Shown: positions 24,459 through 33,596 of the stretch, in pieces
Layout of the letters: every line of letters begins with the position of its first letter
Position numbering within the stretch: the stretch's first letter is position 1
The notes under the pieces: model-generated
Seen by the model: only the letters and a program-made list of their open reading frames with translations
Databases searched by the model: none
What the model was told of the DNA's origin: nothing
Program-made: the position numbers and the translations under genes
Origin: an uncultured Eubacteriales bacterium
GTDB taxonomy: Bacteria; Bacillota; Clostridia; Peptostreptococcales; Anaerovoracaceae
Assembly (NCBI GenBank): GCA_902763505.1
Contig: CACWSO010000018.1
Span: 1-45,869 of the forward strand
DNA length: 45,869 nt
Direction of reading: 5' to 3'

Positions 24459-25439
24459 ATGAAGATCACAATGGCGCATGGCAGCGGCGGCAAGTCCTCT
24501 GCCCAGCTCATGAAAGATATATTCGGAAAACATTTCAGCAACGATGTACTGAACAAGATGGAAGACGCAGCAGTGCTGGACATCCCGGGGCGCATTGCCT
24601 GCAGTACAGATTCATTTGTTGTGACGCCGCTGGTATTCAAAGGCGGCGACATCGGCAAACTCTGCGTTTGCGGTACAGTGAACGATCTTCTGATGATGGG
24701 AGCACAGCCGAAGTATCTGACATGCGGATTCATCATGGAAGAGGGGCTCGATACAGAACTGCTGGATCAGCTCGTCGCATCCATGGCAGCCCAGGCAAGG
24801 GAAGCCGGCGTCATCATCGCGGCAGGAGATACCAAGGTCGTTGAAGGAAACGGCGGTCTCTACATCAATACAACGGGAATCGGTCTGATTCCGGAAGGAC
24901 GCGATGTGAGCAGCGCAAACTGCAGAGAAGGAGACGTGATTCTCTGCTCCGGAAATCTGGGAGATCACCATGCGTGCATTCTGAGCCACAGAATGGAAAT
25001 CGAAAACGATATCGTCAGCGACTGCGCAGCACTGAATGATGTGGTCGGCGCACTGTTTGACGCAGGAATAAATGTCAGGACCATGCGCGATGTAACCCGC
25101 GGAGGTCTTGGTACCGTCATCAATGAAATCGCGGAGAGTTCATCCTGCAAGATTGAACTGGATGAGGAAGCTATTCCTGTCAGCCCTCAGGTGAAAGGGT
25201 TTTCAGATATCTTAGGACTGGATCCGCTCTATATGGGCAATGAAGGAAAGATGATTGCAGTGGTTCCGGCAGAACAGGCAGAAGCGGCACTGGCCGCCAT
25301 GCGTTCCACGGAACACGGCAAAGACGCAGCCCTGATCGGTCGCGTTCTGGATGGGGAAGGCGCCTTCATTAAGACGCATCTTGGCGCAACACGCAGATTC
25401 GACGTACTTTATGGAGAAGGGCTGCCGAGAATCTGTTGA
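24459..25439 (+). CDS. hypE: Hydrogenase maturation protein HypE
   Basis: HypE dehydrates the S-carbamoyl group that HypF places on its C-terminal Cys to thiocyanate, the cyanide donor. The 326-aa PurM/SelD-like ATPase begins MAHGSGGKSSAQLM and ends in the diagnostic PRIC tail, so it is complete and functional-looking. AGGAG before ATG 24459 decides the start against a long in-frame extension that overlaps hypD. Confidence 0.95.
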   Translation: MKITMAHGSGGKSSAQLMKDIFGKHFSNDVLNKMEDAAVLDIPGRIACSTDSFVVTPLVFKGGDIGKLCVCGTVNDLLMMGAQPKYLTCGFIMEEGLDTELLDQLVASMAAQAREAGVIIAAGDTKVVEGNGGLYINTTGIGLIPEGRDVSSANCREGDVILCSGNLGDHHACILSHRMEIENDIVSDCAALNDVVGALFDAGINVRTMRDVTRGGLGTVINEIAESSSCKIELDEEAIPVSPQVKGFSDILGLDPLYMGNEGKMIAVVPAEQAEAALAAMRSTEHGKDAALIGRVLDGEGAFIKTHLGATRRFDVLYGEGLPRIC

Positions 25440-25458
25440 CTTGACGCTTGTCGGAGAA

Positions 25459-25641
25459 TCAAAATCGGCGCATGTTCATCAGGCCGATGAGGGCGAGGAT
25501 GATGCCGATGATCATGCAGGCGTAGGCGCTCATCTCTGAGTGGCCCGGAAAGTACCCGGTCTTGTAGGCGATTCCGATGACCGTAATCATCATGCCGCCG
25601 CCGGCTAACAATATATATGCAAGTCTTTTTCCGTAATTCAT
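25459..25641 (-). CDS. Small two-helix membrane protein
   Basis: The 60-aa protein has two transmembrane helices (about 8-26 and 37-55) separated by a short loop, ending NMRRF. AGGAG 7 nt before ATG 25641 lies inside the end of deoC, 4 bp away, so it is co-transcribed with deoC. Function unknown. Confidence 0.75.
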   Translation of the reverse strand: MNYGKRLAYILLAGGGMMITVIGIAYKTGYFPGHSEMSAYACMIIGIILALIGLMNMRRF

Positions 25642-25645
25642 AGTG

Positions 25646-26314
25646 CTACTCCTGTTCGAATTCTGTAAGAATTGCTGCAGTGGCGCTGCAGCCAAGACGG
25701 TCAGCGCCCGCATCAATCATGGCGCGCGCATCATCTAATGTACGAATACCGCCGGAGGCTTTGATCTTGAGGTCATCGCCGACGGTTTTTTTCATGAGCG
25801 AAACTGCATGGACCGTAGCGCCTCCGCTGGAGAATCCGGTGGACGTTTTCATAAAGTCAGCGCCGGCATTCCGGGCGGATTCACATGCCCGGATGATTTC
25901 ATCATCCGTCAGAAGGCAGGTCTCAATAATCAGCTTCAGAACAGCACCGCTCTCATGGCACATCTCAGTGATGGTGTACACTTCATCTTCGACATAAGCC
26001 CAGTTTCCTGCCTTTGCATTGCCGATATTCATGACGAGATCGATTTCATCGGCGCCGTCTTCAAGGGCCAGCTGTACTTCGTACGCTTTGGCATTCGTTG
26101 ACATGGCGCCCAGAGGGAACCCTGCAACGGCAGCGACTTTTACGTCGGATCCGGCCGCGTCGATGAAGCGGCGGACGGAACGCACATGACATCCGTTTAC
26201 GCAGACAGCGGCAGTGCCTAGAGCGACAGCCTCACTGACGACTTTCAGGATATCCTGTGGCATCGCATCGGGTTTTAACAGAGTGTGATCGAAATATTTG
26301 CTGAATTTATCCAT
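25646..26314 (-). CDS. deoC: Deoxyribose-phosphate aldolase
   Basis: DeoC cleaves 2-deoxyribose-5-phosphate to glyceraldehyde-3-phosphate and acetaldehyde. The 222-aa TIM barrel has FDHTLLKPDA, Schiff-base Lys156 in FMKTSTGF, and Lys185 in KIKASGGIRT. AGGAGG lies 11 nt before ATG 26314. It diverges from the GNAT gene through a shared palindromic promoter. Confidence 0.95.
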   Translation of the reverse strand: MDKFSKYFDHTLLKPDAMPQDILKVVSEAVALGTAAVCVNGCHVRSVRRFIDAAGSDVKVAAVAGFPLGAMSTNAKAYEVQLALEDGADEIDLVMNIGNAKAGNWAYVEDEVYTITEMCHESGAVLKLIIETCLLTDDEIIRACESARNAGADFMKTSTGFSSGGATVHAVSLMKKTVGDDLKIKASGGIRTLDDARAMIDAGADRLGCSATAAILTEFEQE

Positions 26315-26332
26315 AGTAACCGTTGCCTCCTG

Positions 26333-26348
26333 TGGTACAATTGTACCA
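26333..26348. promoter_or_regulatory. Symmetric bidirectional promoter deoC / GNAT
   Basis: TGGTACAATTGTACCA is a perfect 16-bp palindrome. Each strand carries TGGTACAAT, an extended -10. On the plus strand it ends 6 nt before the GNAT ATG (the A is its last base). On the minus strand transcription would start near 26333, just upstream of the deoC ribosome site. The palindrome could equally be an operator. Confidence 0.7.
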
Positions 26349-27019
26349 TGAAACCTGAGATTAAAGAACTGCACAAATTAACAGAAGAAGAGATGGCCGG
26401 CGCCTATGAAATGATGTGCCGTTCCTTCCGGAATTATCCGAAACTCATCGGCACATTCCCGGACTGGGATGACCGTCAGGCGGCTATCGAAATGGTGCTG
26501 CGTTATTACGGAGCCTTTGATTTCAAATACGGCAGCGCCTATAGCCTGGATGAGACAATCAGTGAAGTGCTGATGATCATGTACTCAGAGGAAGTGGACT
26601 ATTCCGATGAGCGTCTTGCGGCGGCCGGCTGTGACAGCGAGGAATTCAGATGCGCGGCTTCTCGGCTGAGCGAGGAAAACATAAAACGCTGGTGGGATTT
26701 CTTCGAGGAACTGGACAGAACGGAAGCCGAATTGGAAACCATACCTGAGCAGTATCTGTACGCGGATTTTCTCTGCGTCAGCGAGGAGGTCCAGGGACAG
26801 GGAAGAGGGTCGAAGATCATTCAGGCAGCATGCCGGTTTGCGGATGAAATCGGTCTGCCGCTGATGCTCTTCACCAACGGCGCGGAGGATATTCGTTTTT
26901 ATCAGAAGAACGGATTCAGAATCATCGGCGTCACCAGATCCGAGGAGTTCGGGCTTGAGAACACCTATGTGATGTACGAACCGGAGCACGGAGAACAGGG
27001 AGCATCCAATGAAGAGTGA
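26348..27019 (+). CDS. GNAT-family N-acetyltransferase
   Basis: The 223-aa protein has the acetyl-CoA binding motif A, VSEEVQGQGRGSKIIQ (about 149-164), and motif B-like FYQKNGFRIIG. GNAT enzymes transfer acetyl from acetyl-CoA to amines; the substrate is unknown. ATG 26348 is chosen since it follows the promoter; no ribosome site exists. It overlaps ylmH by 11 nt. Confidence 0.85.
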   Translation: MKPEIKELHKLTEEEMAGAYEMMCRSFRNYPKLIGTFPDWDDRQAAIEMVLRYYGAFDFKYGSAYSLDETISEVLMIMYSEEVDYSDERLAAAGCDSEEFRCAASRLSEENIKRWWDFFEELDRTEAELETIPEQYLYADFLCVSEEVQGQGRGSKIIQAACRFADEIGLPLMLFTNGAEDIRFYQKNGFRIIGVTRSEEFGLENTYVMYEPEHGEQGASNEE

Positions 27020-27812
27020 CGACATGCTCCTCGCACGCCTGGAAGATAAAATTCAGCAGGCGTCCGATAACTACATGCTGACGGCAGGCGATTTCCTCGA
27101 TATGCATCAGCGAAAGATCGCTTCCGACTACTGCAAAAGCAGGAAGCTTCCGGTCAAGCACCTGTTCTACGGCGGATACGAAGATGCGGAACGCTGCATG
27201 CCGGTGTTTTTGCCTGACTATATTGAGATGCCGGATGCATCCGATGGCTGGCAGGTACCGGAAGAAGTATCAGACCTTTTGCGTATCGTCAGGGTGACTG
27301 CACCGAAGGGCGGGCGCATCCTGACACACAGAGACTATCTGGGTTCTCTTCTGGCTCTTGGGCTGGACCGGGAAGTAACAGGCGATATCCTCGTTCATCA
27401 GCCGGATGAGAAGACGGGCGGCGGTGCTGATATTATTGTTGAAACAGGCATTGCGCAGTTCATCGAGATGAATTATGATAAGGCAGGACGAACGAATCTG
27501 ACCGTAGAAATTCTGCCGATTGACAGACTCGAAACCGGTGAGCAGAATATTGTGCAGAAGCACGACACAGTGGCGTCTCTGAGGCTTGACAACATCGTTT
27601 CGTCTGCCTTTGCATTATCGAGAGCAAAGGCGGCAGAAGCCATTCGGCGGGGCATCGTTTCGGTCAACAGCATGGAAGCGCTCAAAGTGGACCAGGAGAT
27701 CACGGAAGGCGATCGGATCGTCCTGCGGGGCAAAGGCAAAGTTGTTCTGGCAGAAACGGGCGGCAGGAGCCGCAAGGACAGAATCATCGTAACGTTCCAT
27801 ATTTACAAATAA
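27009..27812 (+). CDS. ylmH: YlmH-type S4-domain RNA-binding protein
   Basis: The 267-aa protein has the YlmH layout: an alpha/beta N-terminal domain, a middle ribosome-linked region (THRDYLGSLLALGLDREVTGDI), and a C-terminal S4 RNA-binding domain from about 195 (LRLDNIVSSAFALSRAKAAEAIRRGIVSVN begins it). YlmH binds ribosomes and has been linked to rescue of stalled 50S-nascent chain complexes. It usually lies in the sepF/divIVA cluster; here it follows a GNAT gene. Confidence 0.88.
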   Translation: MKSDDMLLARLEDKIQQASDNYMLTAGDFLDMHQRKIASDYCKSRKLPVKHLFYGGYEDAERCMPVFLPDYIEMPDASDGWQVPEEVSDLLRIVRVTAPKGGRILTHRDYLGSLLALGLDREVTGDILVHQPDEKTGGGADIIVETGIAQFIEMNYDKAGRTNLTVEILPIDRLETGEQNIVQKHDTVASLRLDNIVSSAFALSRAKAAEAIRRGIVSVNSMEALKVDQEITEGDRIVLRGKGKVVLAETGGRSRKDRIIVTFHIYK

Positions 27813-27847
27813 ACTGCGCGGACAGCGCGGAGAGTGAGGGTGATGAG

Positions 27848-28726
27848 ATGAAAATCCCGGAGATATATAAGAAAAAGAGAGCGGAAGGAAAGCCTGTATT
27901 TTCGCTGGAGGTCTTCCCGCCGAAGCGCAAAAGCAACAGGGATTCCATTTATGAAGCTGTTGAGATCCTCAAGGTGACAGAGCCGGATTTTATCAGCGTG
28001 ACATACGGCGCCGGAGGAAGCGTCGCAGACTTTTCGACTTGCGAGATCGCATCGAACATCAAAAAAGAGTATAAGATAGAGACATTAGCACACCTGACAT
28101 GCATCAACTCAAGCCAGGAAGACGTCAAGACCATGATACAGATGCTCAGGGATGCGAAGATCGAAAACATCATGGCTTTGCGCGGCGACATCGTTCCGGG
28201 CGAGGACATCAAGCGGGAATTCGCACACGCTAATGAACTGGCCATCGAGATACAGAGAAAATCCAGAGGCGAACTGGAAATTATGGGAGCATGCTACCCG
28301 GAAGGACACTATGAAGCCAACTCTCTTGAGGAAGATATCCAGAATCTGAAGTACAAGATCGGCGCAGGCGTCAGAGTGCTGATTTCGCAGCTGTTCTTTG
28401 ATAACTACAAATTCTGCAGTTTCCTGGAACGGGTCAGAGAAGATGGTATCCATGTTCCGATTTCCGCCGGCATCATGCCGATTGTCAAAGCGAAGCAGAT
28501 CGAAAAGACAGTGCAGCTTTCCGGTGCAAGTTTGCCGCATGATTTCACAGAGATGATCGCCCGCTACCAGCATGAGCCGAAAGCCCTGTATGAGGCTGGT
28601 ATCGAGTATGCAGTAGGGCAGTGCCGTGATCTGATCGCACGTGGTGTTGACGGCGTTCATATTTACACCATGAACGATCCGAAGGTAGCGGTCAGAGTGC
28701 ACGAGGGAATCAAGGATCTGTTATGA
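27848..28726 (+). CDS. metF: Methylenetetrahydrofolate reductase
   Basis: MetF reduces 5,10-methylene-THF to 5-methyl-THF, the methyl donor for MetH encoded 3 kb downstream. The 292-aa flavin TIM barrel has FSLEVFPPK, VTYGAGGS, LAHLTC, ALRGD, YPEGH and QLFFDN in order. It overlaps the next gene by ATGA. Confidence 0.94.
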   Translation: MKIPEIYKKKRAEGKPVFSLEVFPPKRKSNRDSIYEAVEILKVTEPDFISVTYGAGGSVADFSTCEIASNIKKEYKIETLAHLTCINSSQEDVKTMIQMLRDAKIENIMALRGDIVPGEDIKREFAHANELAIEIQRKSRGELEIMGACYPEGHYEANSLEEDIQNLKYKIGAGVRVLISQLFFDNYKFCSFLERVREDGIHVPISAGIMPIVKAKQIEKTVQLSGASLPHDFTEMIARYQHEPKALYEAGIEYAVGQCRDLIARGVDGVHIYTMNDPKVAVRVHEGIKDLL

Positions 28727-29205
28727 GAATTTTTGTCGTGAGCGATACTCACGGTGATCTGAAAAATGCAATAGAACTATACGACAGGGCCCTGGAAGGA
28801 GGGCCCGTTGATTTCATCATCCATTGCGGTGATTTTTACAGCGATGGTGTAAGGCTGTCTGAACTATATGGACAGAGGGTCTTTGCTGTGCACGGCAACT
28901 GCGATGGCGGCTGGGGCGAGGAGTTTAAGGTCGCCCAGACGCCGGCGGGGAATATCCTCGTCATCCACGGGCACAATGAGGATGTGGGATTCTCCCTGGA
29001 AAGCGCTGAATATCTGGCGCGCCGTGAGAAATGCACGGCGGTCTGCTTCGGACACACCCATAGAGCAGTGATTGAAGAGAGAAATGGCATCCTGTTCGTA
29101 AACCCTGGCAGTACCCGGCGGCCGCGTGAGATGAACAGCAAAGGCTCCGCGGCGGTGATGACGGCAGACGGGGATGGTTTTGCTGCATCGATCTCGTATC
29201 TGTAA
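28723..29205 (+). CDS. YfcE/MJ0936-type metallophosphoesterase
   Basis: The 160-aa protein has the full dimetal phosphodiesterase motif series: SDTHGD (7-12), HCGDF, VHGNCD, VIHGHN, FGHTHR and NPGSTRRPR. Such enzymes hydrolyse small phosphodiesters; the natural substrate is uncertain. Start overlaps metF (ATGA). Confidence 0.9.
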   Translation: MRIFVVSDTHGDLKNAIELYDRALEGGPVDFIIHCGDFYSDGVRLSELYGQRVFAVHGNCDGGWGEEFKVAQTPAGNILVIHGHNEDVGFSLESAEYLARREKCTAVCFGHTHRAVIEERNGILFVNPGSTRRPREMNSKGSAAVMTADGDGFAASISYL

Positions 29206-29248
29206 GATGTTATCTGCGAGACGTTTTATTGATTTTGCGGCATACAGG

Positions 29249-29278
29249 AAAACGCGCTGAAATGGCGCGTCTTTTTTT
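29249..29278 (+). terminator. Intrinsic terminator after the metF operon
   Basis: ACGCGC pairs with GCGCGT around TGAAATG, followed by C and seven T. Confidence 0.88.
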
Positions 29279-29321
29279 GTGTTTTCAGTAAATTAAAGCG
29301 CACGTAAACCCCTATATGTAG

Positions 29322-29327
29322 TATAAT
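29322..29327 (+). promoter_or_regulatory. Probable -10 of the HerA-metH operon
   Basis: A TATAAT hexamer lies 50 nt before ATG 29377 and downstream of the preceding terminator. No good -35 is evident. A strong ribosome site (AGGAGG) precedes the gene. Confidence 0.5.
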
Positions 29328-29376
29328 GTATTCGTATATTTATGCGTGAAACAGGGAGTACTCAGGAGGTACTGTT

Positions 29377-30990
29377 ATGAACGATAATGGGAAGATTTAT
29401 TTCGCGAAAAAAGGCCCGGAAGAAAGACCTGATGAGAAGATATATCTGAATCCATCGATGGCCAATAGGCATGGATTCATCGGCGGTGCGACAGGTACCG
29501 GAAAGTCAGTCACACTGAAAGTTCTGGCAGAGTCTTTCTCAGATATGGGAGTGCCGACATTCTTCTCAGATGTTAAGGGAGATATGGCCGGAATCGCTGT
29601 GCCAGGTGAGGACAACGAAGGCATGCAGAAGCGTCTCGACCGCTTTGATATCAGAGATCAGTTCCAGTACAGAGGATTCCCGGTAACCATATACGATATC
29701 TACGGTGAAAAGGGCATTCCGCTCAGAACGACGGTCAGCGAGATGGGACCGCAGCTCATGGCACAGATTCTGGATCTGAACGATACACAGTCAGACTTGC
29801 TGGCTGTTTCCTACAAGATCGCAGATGATCAGCAGATGCTGCTCATAGACACGAAGGATCTGAAGTCCATGCTCACGTACATTTCAGAGAATGCGGCGGA
29901 TTTTGAGATGGAGTACGGCCATATCACAAAGACATCCATGGCGACGATCATCCGATCCATCGTAGCGCTGGAAGCAGAAGGAGCAGACAGGTTCTTCGGA
30001 GAACCTGCCATCAACATCACAGACTTCTTCACCCTCGGCCCTGACGGCAGAGGCATGGTCAACATTCTGGATGCAGAGACCCTGATCAGCAAGCCGAAAC
30101 TCTATTCCGCGTTCATGCTGTATCTGCTCAGCGAGCTCTTTGAGATCCTCCCTGAAGTGGGAGATCTGGAGAAGCCGAAGATGGTCTTCTTCTTTGATGA
30201 AGCGCACTTGTTGTTCAACAACGCATCGAAAGCGCTTCTGGAGAAGATCCAGCAGGTTGTGAAGCTGATACGTTCCAAGGGTATCGGACTCTTCTTCATT
30301 ACACAGAGCCCTGGCGACATTCCGAGCGCAGTCATGGCGCAGCTGGGCAACAAGATCGAGCACGGTCTGCACGCGTACACGCCGGCAGAGCAGAAAGTCG
30401 TGAAGGCTGCGGCGGATTCCTTCAGAGAGAATCCTGATTTCGACACTGAGGACGTACTGAAGAATCTGGGCACAGGAGAAGCGGTCGTTTCCACACTGGA
30501 CGAGAACGGCGCGCCTTCCGTAGCCGAGTATGCTTACATACTTCCGCCTGAGAGCTCCATGAGGGCCATCTCCGATGAGACAAGAGACAGGCTGGTCAAA
30601 GAGTCCCTGCTGTACACCAAGTACGGGACCATGGTGGATCCGGATTCCGCGTATGAGATTCTGGCAAGGATGAAAGCCCAGGTCACAGAAGCTCAGGAAC
30701 AGGCTGCAGCACTGGCCGCACAGCAGAAACAGGAAGAGAAAGAAGCCAAGGAACAGGCAAAGGCCGAAGAGAAAGCCCAGAAGGAAGCTGAAAAGGAAGC
30801 CGCGAAGAAAGAAAAAGAAGTGAACAAGATCAAGACCAACGTGGCCAAGACAACAGGCAGCTCTGTGGGCAGAGAAGTTGGCAAGATCGTCGGAGAAGCA
30901 GTGCTCGGTAAGAAAGGAAGAACAATCTTCGGCAATATCGGTTCAACTATAGGAAGAAATATTATGGGAACGCTCACCAAGAATAAGTAA
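29377..30990 (+). CDS. HerA-like ATPase (DUF853/YjgR family)
   Basis: The 537-aa FtsK/HerA-type ATPase has Walker A GATGTGKS (37-44) and Walker B MVFFFDEAHLLF with Asp274-Glu275, followed by FFITQSPGDIP. The C-terminal 100 residues are a Lys/Glu/Ala/Gln-rich coiled coil (about 435-490) ending in a Gly-rich tail (GRTIFGNIGSTIGRNIMG). The family is widespread; its cellular role is poorly defined. It is 29 nt upstream of metH. Confidence 0.9.
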   Translation: MNDNGKIYFAKKGPEERPDEKIYLNPSMANRHGFIGGATGTGKSVTLKVLAESFSDMGVPTFFSDVKGDMAGIAVPGEDNEGMQKRLDRFDIRDQFQYRGFPVTIYDIYGEKGIPLRTTVSEMGPQLMAQILDLNDTQSDLLAVSYKIADDQQMLLIDTKDLKSMLTYISENAADFEMEYGHITKTSMATIIRSIVALEAEGADRFFGEPAINITDFFTLGPDGRGMVNILDAETLISKPKLYSAFMLYLLSELFEILPEVGDLEKPKMVFFFDEAHLLFNNASKALLEKIQQVVKLIRSKGIGLFFITQSPGDIPSAVMAQLGNKIEHGLHAYTPAEQKVVKAAADSFRENPDFDTEDVLKNLGTGEAVVSTLDENGAPSVAEYAYILPPESSMRAISDETRDRLVKESLLYTKYGTMVDPDSAYEILARMKAQVTEAQEQAAALAAQQKQEEKEAKEQAKAEEKAQKEAEKEAAKKEKEVNKIKTNVAKTTGSSVGREVGKIVGEAVLGKKGRTIFGNIGSTIGRNIMGTLTKNK

Positions 30991-31019
30991 TCCAATCAAG
31001 TGAGTGGGGAAGAGATAAC

Positions 31020-33596
31020 ATGAACACAAAAAGAACCAGAACAATCATATTGGACGGCGGCATGGGGACCATGCTCCAGGCCAGGGGAATGAAAGCAGGC
31101 GAGGATTCGACTGCCTTTGCATACCGCAATCCTGATATTTTAGAAGATGTCGCAAGGCAGTACATCGAGGCGGGATCACAGGTCGTCTACACACCGACCT
31201 TCAATCTGACCAGAGACAAGGTGGCAGGTTTGGGAGAGACGGTTGAATCCCTGTGTCTGAAACTGACCGCACCGGCGCGCAAGCTCCGCGAGGAGTACGC
31301 AGGCAAAGGCAAAAGCGTCCTGATGGTCTTCGATATGGGACCGCAGGGAGAACTTGTGGAACCCCTTGGAAGACTGACCTTCGAGGACGCCTACGAGTTC
31401 TATGCGCTGCAGGCGAAGGCTGCTGTGGCATGTGATGCGGATGCTGTCACCATTGAAACGATGACAGACATCTACGATACAAAGGCAGCCGTACTGGCGG
31501 TAAAAGAGAATACAGACCTTCCGCTTATGGTTACGATGACTTTCGAACAGAACGGACGGACGTTCCTGGGGACAGGCCTTGAGAACATGGCGATGATTCT
31601 GGAAGGACTCGGTGCAGATGCCATCGGTATCAACTGCTCTCTTGGGCCGGCACAGATTCTGCCGCTCATCGAGGAGCTGATGTCCTATACGAATCTGCCG
31701 GTCATCGCGAAGCCGAATGCAGGGTTACCTGATCCGGCAACAGGTGAATACGACATCGACGCAGCTGAGTTCATTGAAATCATGAAACAGTATGTGGACG
31801 CGGGCGTTGCCATGGTCGGCGGATGCTGCGGTACAACGCCGGATTACATCAGAGGTGTCGCTCAGTACGTTGCGGAAGTGTCCGAGAAGCAGACCGATAT
31901 CGAAGAGGGAATCGGTCTTTATACAGGGGAACACTTCCGTCGTCCGAGAGGTCCGCTCAGTGAGGCGATTGCAGAAGCGCACAGGCCGCAGGACTTCTCT
32001 CTGAAGAGCTTATTCGGTTTGGAGAAACCGCAGAAACCGCTGAAGGTCTGCAGTGCCAGCAAGGTGGTCACCGTTGATCACGTGACGGTTATCGGCGAGC
32101 GTCTGAACCCGACAGGAAAAAAGAAACTGAAAAATGCGCTCATCAATAAGGACTTCGATTACGTCATCGATCAGGCCATGAAGCAGATCGATGCGGGAGC
32201 GGAGATTCTGGATGTGAACGTAGGTGTTCCGGGTATCGATGAAGCAGCGCTCATGCCCGAATTGATCAAGAAACTTCAGGCAGTGACAAATCTGCCTTTG
32301 CAGATAGACTCATCCAATGCGGATGCTATTGAAGCGGCTCTCCGCGTCTACAACGGCAAGCCGATCGTGAACTCCGTAAACGGCGATGAAGAGGTCATAG
32401 ACCGCATTCTTCCGATCGTAAAGAAATACGGTGCAGCGGTCATCGGTCTGACACTGGACAGCAGAGGAATTCCAGCCACCTGCGAAGAGCGTTTTGAAAT
32501 CGCCCAGCGCATACTGGCGAAGGCACAGGAATACGGCATTCCGCGTGAAGATGTGATCATTGACTGTCTTACGCTGACAGCATCTGCTCAGCAGAAGGAG
32601 GTCGATGAGACGCTGAAGACCGTCTGCATGGTCAAGGAACAGCTGGGACTGGCGACGGCTCTGGGTGTGTCCAACGTAAGCTTCGGGTTGCCTTTGCGCC
32701 CTGTCGTCAACAGGACTTTTATGACGATGGCATTGGAAAACGGACTGGACCTTCCGATCATCAATCCGAACGATGAAGATATGATGGCTTCCATCTACGC
32801 CTTCAACGTCCTCAAGAACAGGGACGAGGGTGCGGCGGCCTACATTGAACGATACAAAGACGCAGCTGCGAAAACCACATCAACCACACGTGGGGCAGCA
32901 GAACCATCCGGTGCAAAAGCAGCAGCTTCCGGTTCCGGCAGGACAGGGGAGGAAGCAGTTGCCTACGCCATCGAAAACGGTCTGGAAGGAGATGCCGCAA
33001 AAGCAATCGAAAACCTGCTCAAGACGAAGGATCCGCTGGACATTGTCAATCAGGATCTGATTCCTGCACTCGACAGAGTCGGCAAAGGATTCGAGAGAGG
33101 GGAAGTGTTCCTGCCGTCCATGCTGCAGGCTGCCCAGGCAGCTCAGGTCGGATTCGATGTGATCAAAAAACGCATGGAAGAGGCCGGCGTCAGAGGTGAA
33201 AACGCAGGCGATGTCGTGATTGCTACCGTGAAGGGCGACATCCACGATATCGGCAAGAACATCGTCAAAGTCATCATGGAGAACTATGGATTCAATATGA
33301 TCGATCTGGGGCGGGATGTGCCTGTTGAGGATGTGGTCGAAAAAGTGCGCTCTGAGGGAATCCGCCTCGTAGGACTCTCGGCACTTATGACGACAACATT
33401 GGCTAGCATGGAGGAGACCATCAAGGCCATCAAGGAAGAAGATCCTACGGTGAAGGTCATGGTGGGAGGCGCCGTTCTGACGGAAGATTATGCATATAAA
33501 ATGGGAGCGGATTTCTACTGCAGTGATGCGATGAAATCTGTGGAAGCAGCACAGAAAGTGTTCGAGGAACTGGTGCTGGGAATGGAGGAAAAATAG
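31020..33596 (+). CDS. metH: Cobalamin-dependent methionine synthase, short form
   Basis: MetH transfers the methyl of 5-methyl-THF via cob(I)alamin to homocysteine. The 858-aa protein has the homocysteine domain with zinc ligands Cys206, Cys269 and Cys270 (GGCCGT), a pterin-binding domain (VIGERLNPTGKKKLKNAL, about 358 on), and the cap and B12 domains with the axial histidine His742 in DIHDIG. It ends after the B12 domain, so the AdoMet-binding reactivation domain of long MetH is absent. A low-complexity Ala/Thr/Ser/Gly linker (about 620-645) joins the pterin and B12 halves. Confidence 0.95.
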   Translation: MNTKRTRTIILDGGMGTMLQARGMKAGEDSTAFAYRNPDILEDVARQYIEAGSQVVYTPTFNLTRDKVAGLGETVESLCLKLTAPARKLREEYAGKGKSVLMVFDMGPQGELVEPLGRLTFEDAYEFYALQAKAAVACDADAVTIETMTDIYDTKAAVLAVKENTDLPLMVTMTFEQNGRTFLGTGLENMAMILEGLGADAIGINCSLGPAQILPLIEELMSYTNLPVIAKPNAGLPDPATGEYDIDAAEFIEIMKQYVDAGVAMVGGCCGTTPDYIRGVAQYVAEVSEKQTDIEEGIGLYTGEHFRRPRGPLSEAIAEAHRPQDFSLKSLFGLEKPQKPLKVCSASKVVTVDHVTVIGERLNPTGKKKLKNALINKDFDYVIDQAMKQIDAGAEILDVNVGVPGIDEAALMPELIKKLQAVTNLPLQIDSSNADAIEAALRVYNGKPIVNSVNGDEEVIDRILPIVKKYGAAVIGLTLDSRGIPATCEERFEIAQRILAKAQEYGIPREDVIIDCLTLTASAQQKEVDETLKTVCMVKEQLGLATALGVSNVSFGLPLRPVVNRTFMTMALENGLDLPIINPNDEDMMASIYAFNVLKNRDEGAAAYIERYKDAAAKTTSTTRGAAEPSGAKAAASGSGRTGEEAVAYAIENGLEGDAAKAIENLLKTKDPLDIVNQDLIPALDRVGKGFERGEVFLPSMLQAAQAAQVGFDVIKKRMEEAGVRGENAGDVVIATVKGDIHDIGKNIVKVIMENYGFNMIDLGRDVPVEDVVEKVRSEGIRLVGLSALMTTTLASMEETIKAIKEEDPTVKVMVGGAVLTEDYAYKMGADFYCSDAMKSVEAAQKVFEELVLGMEEK

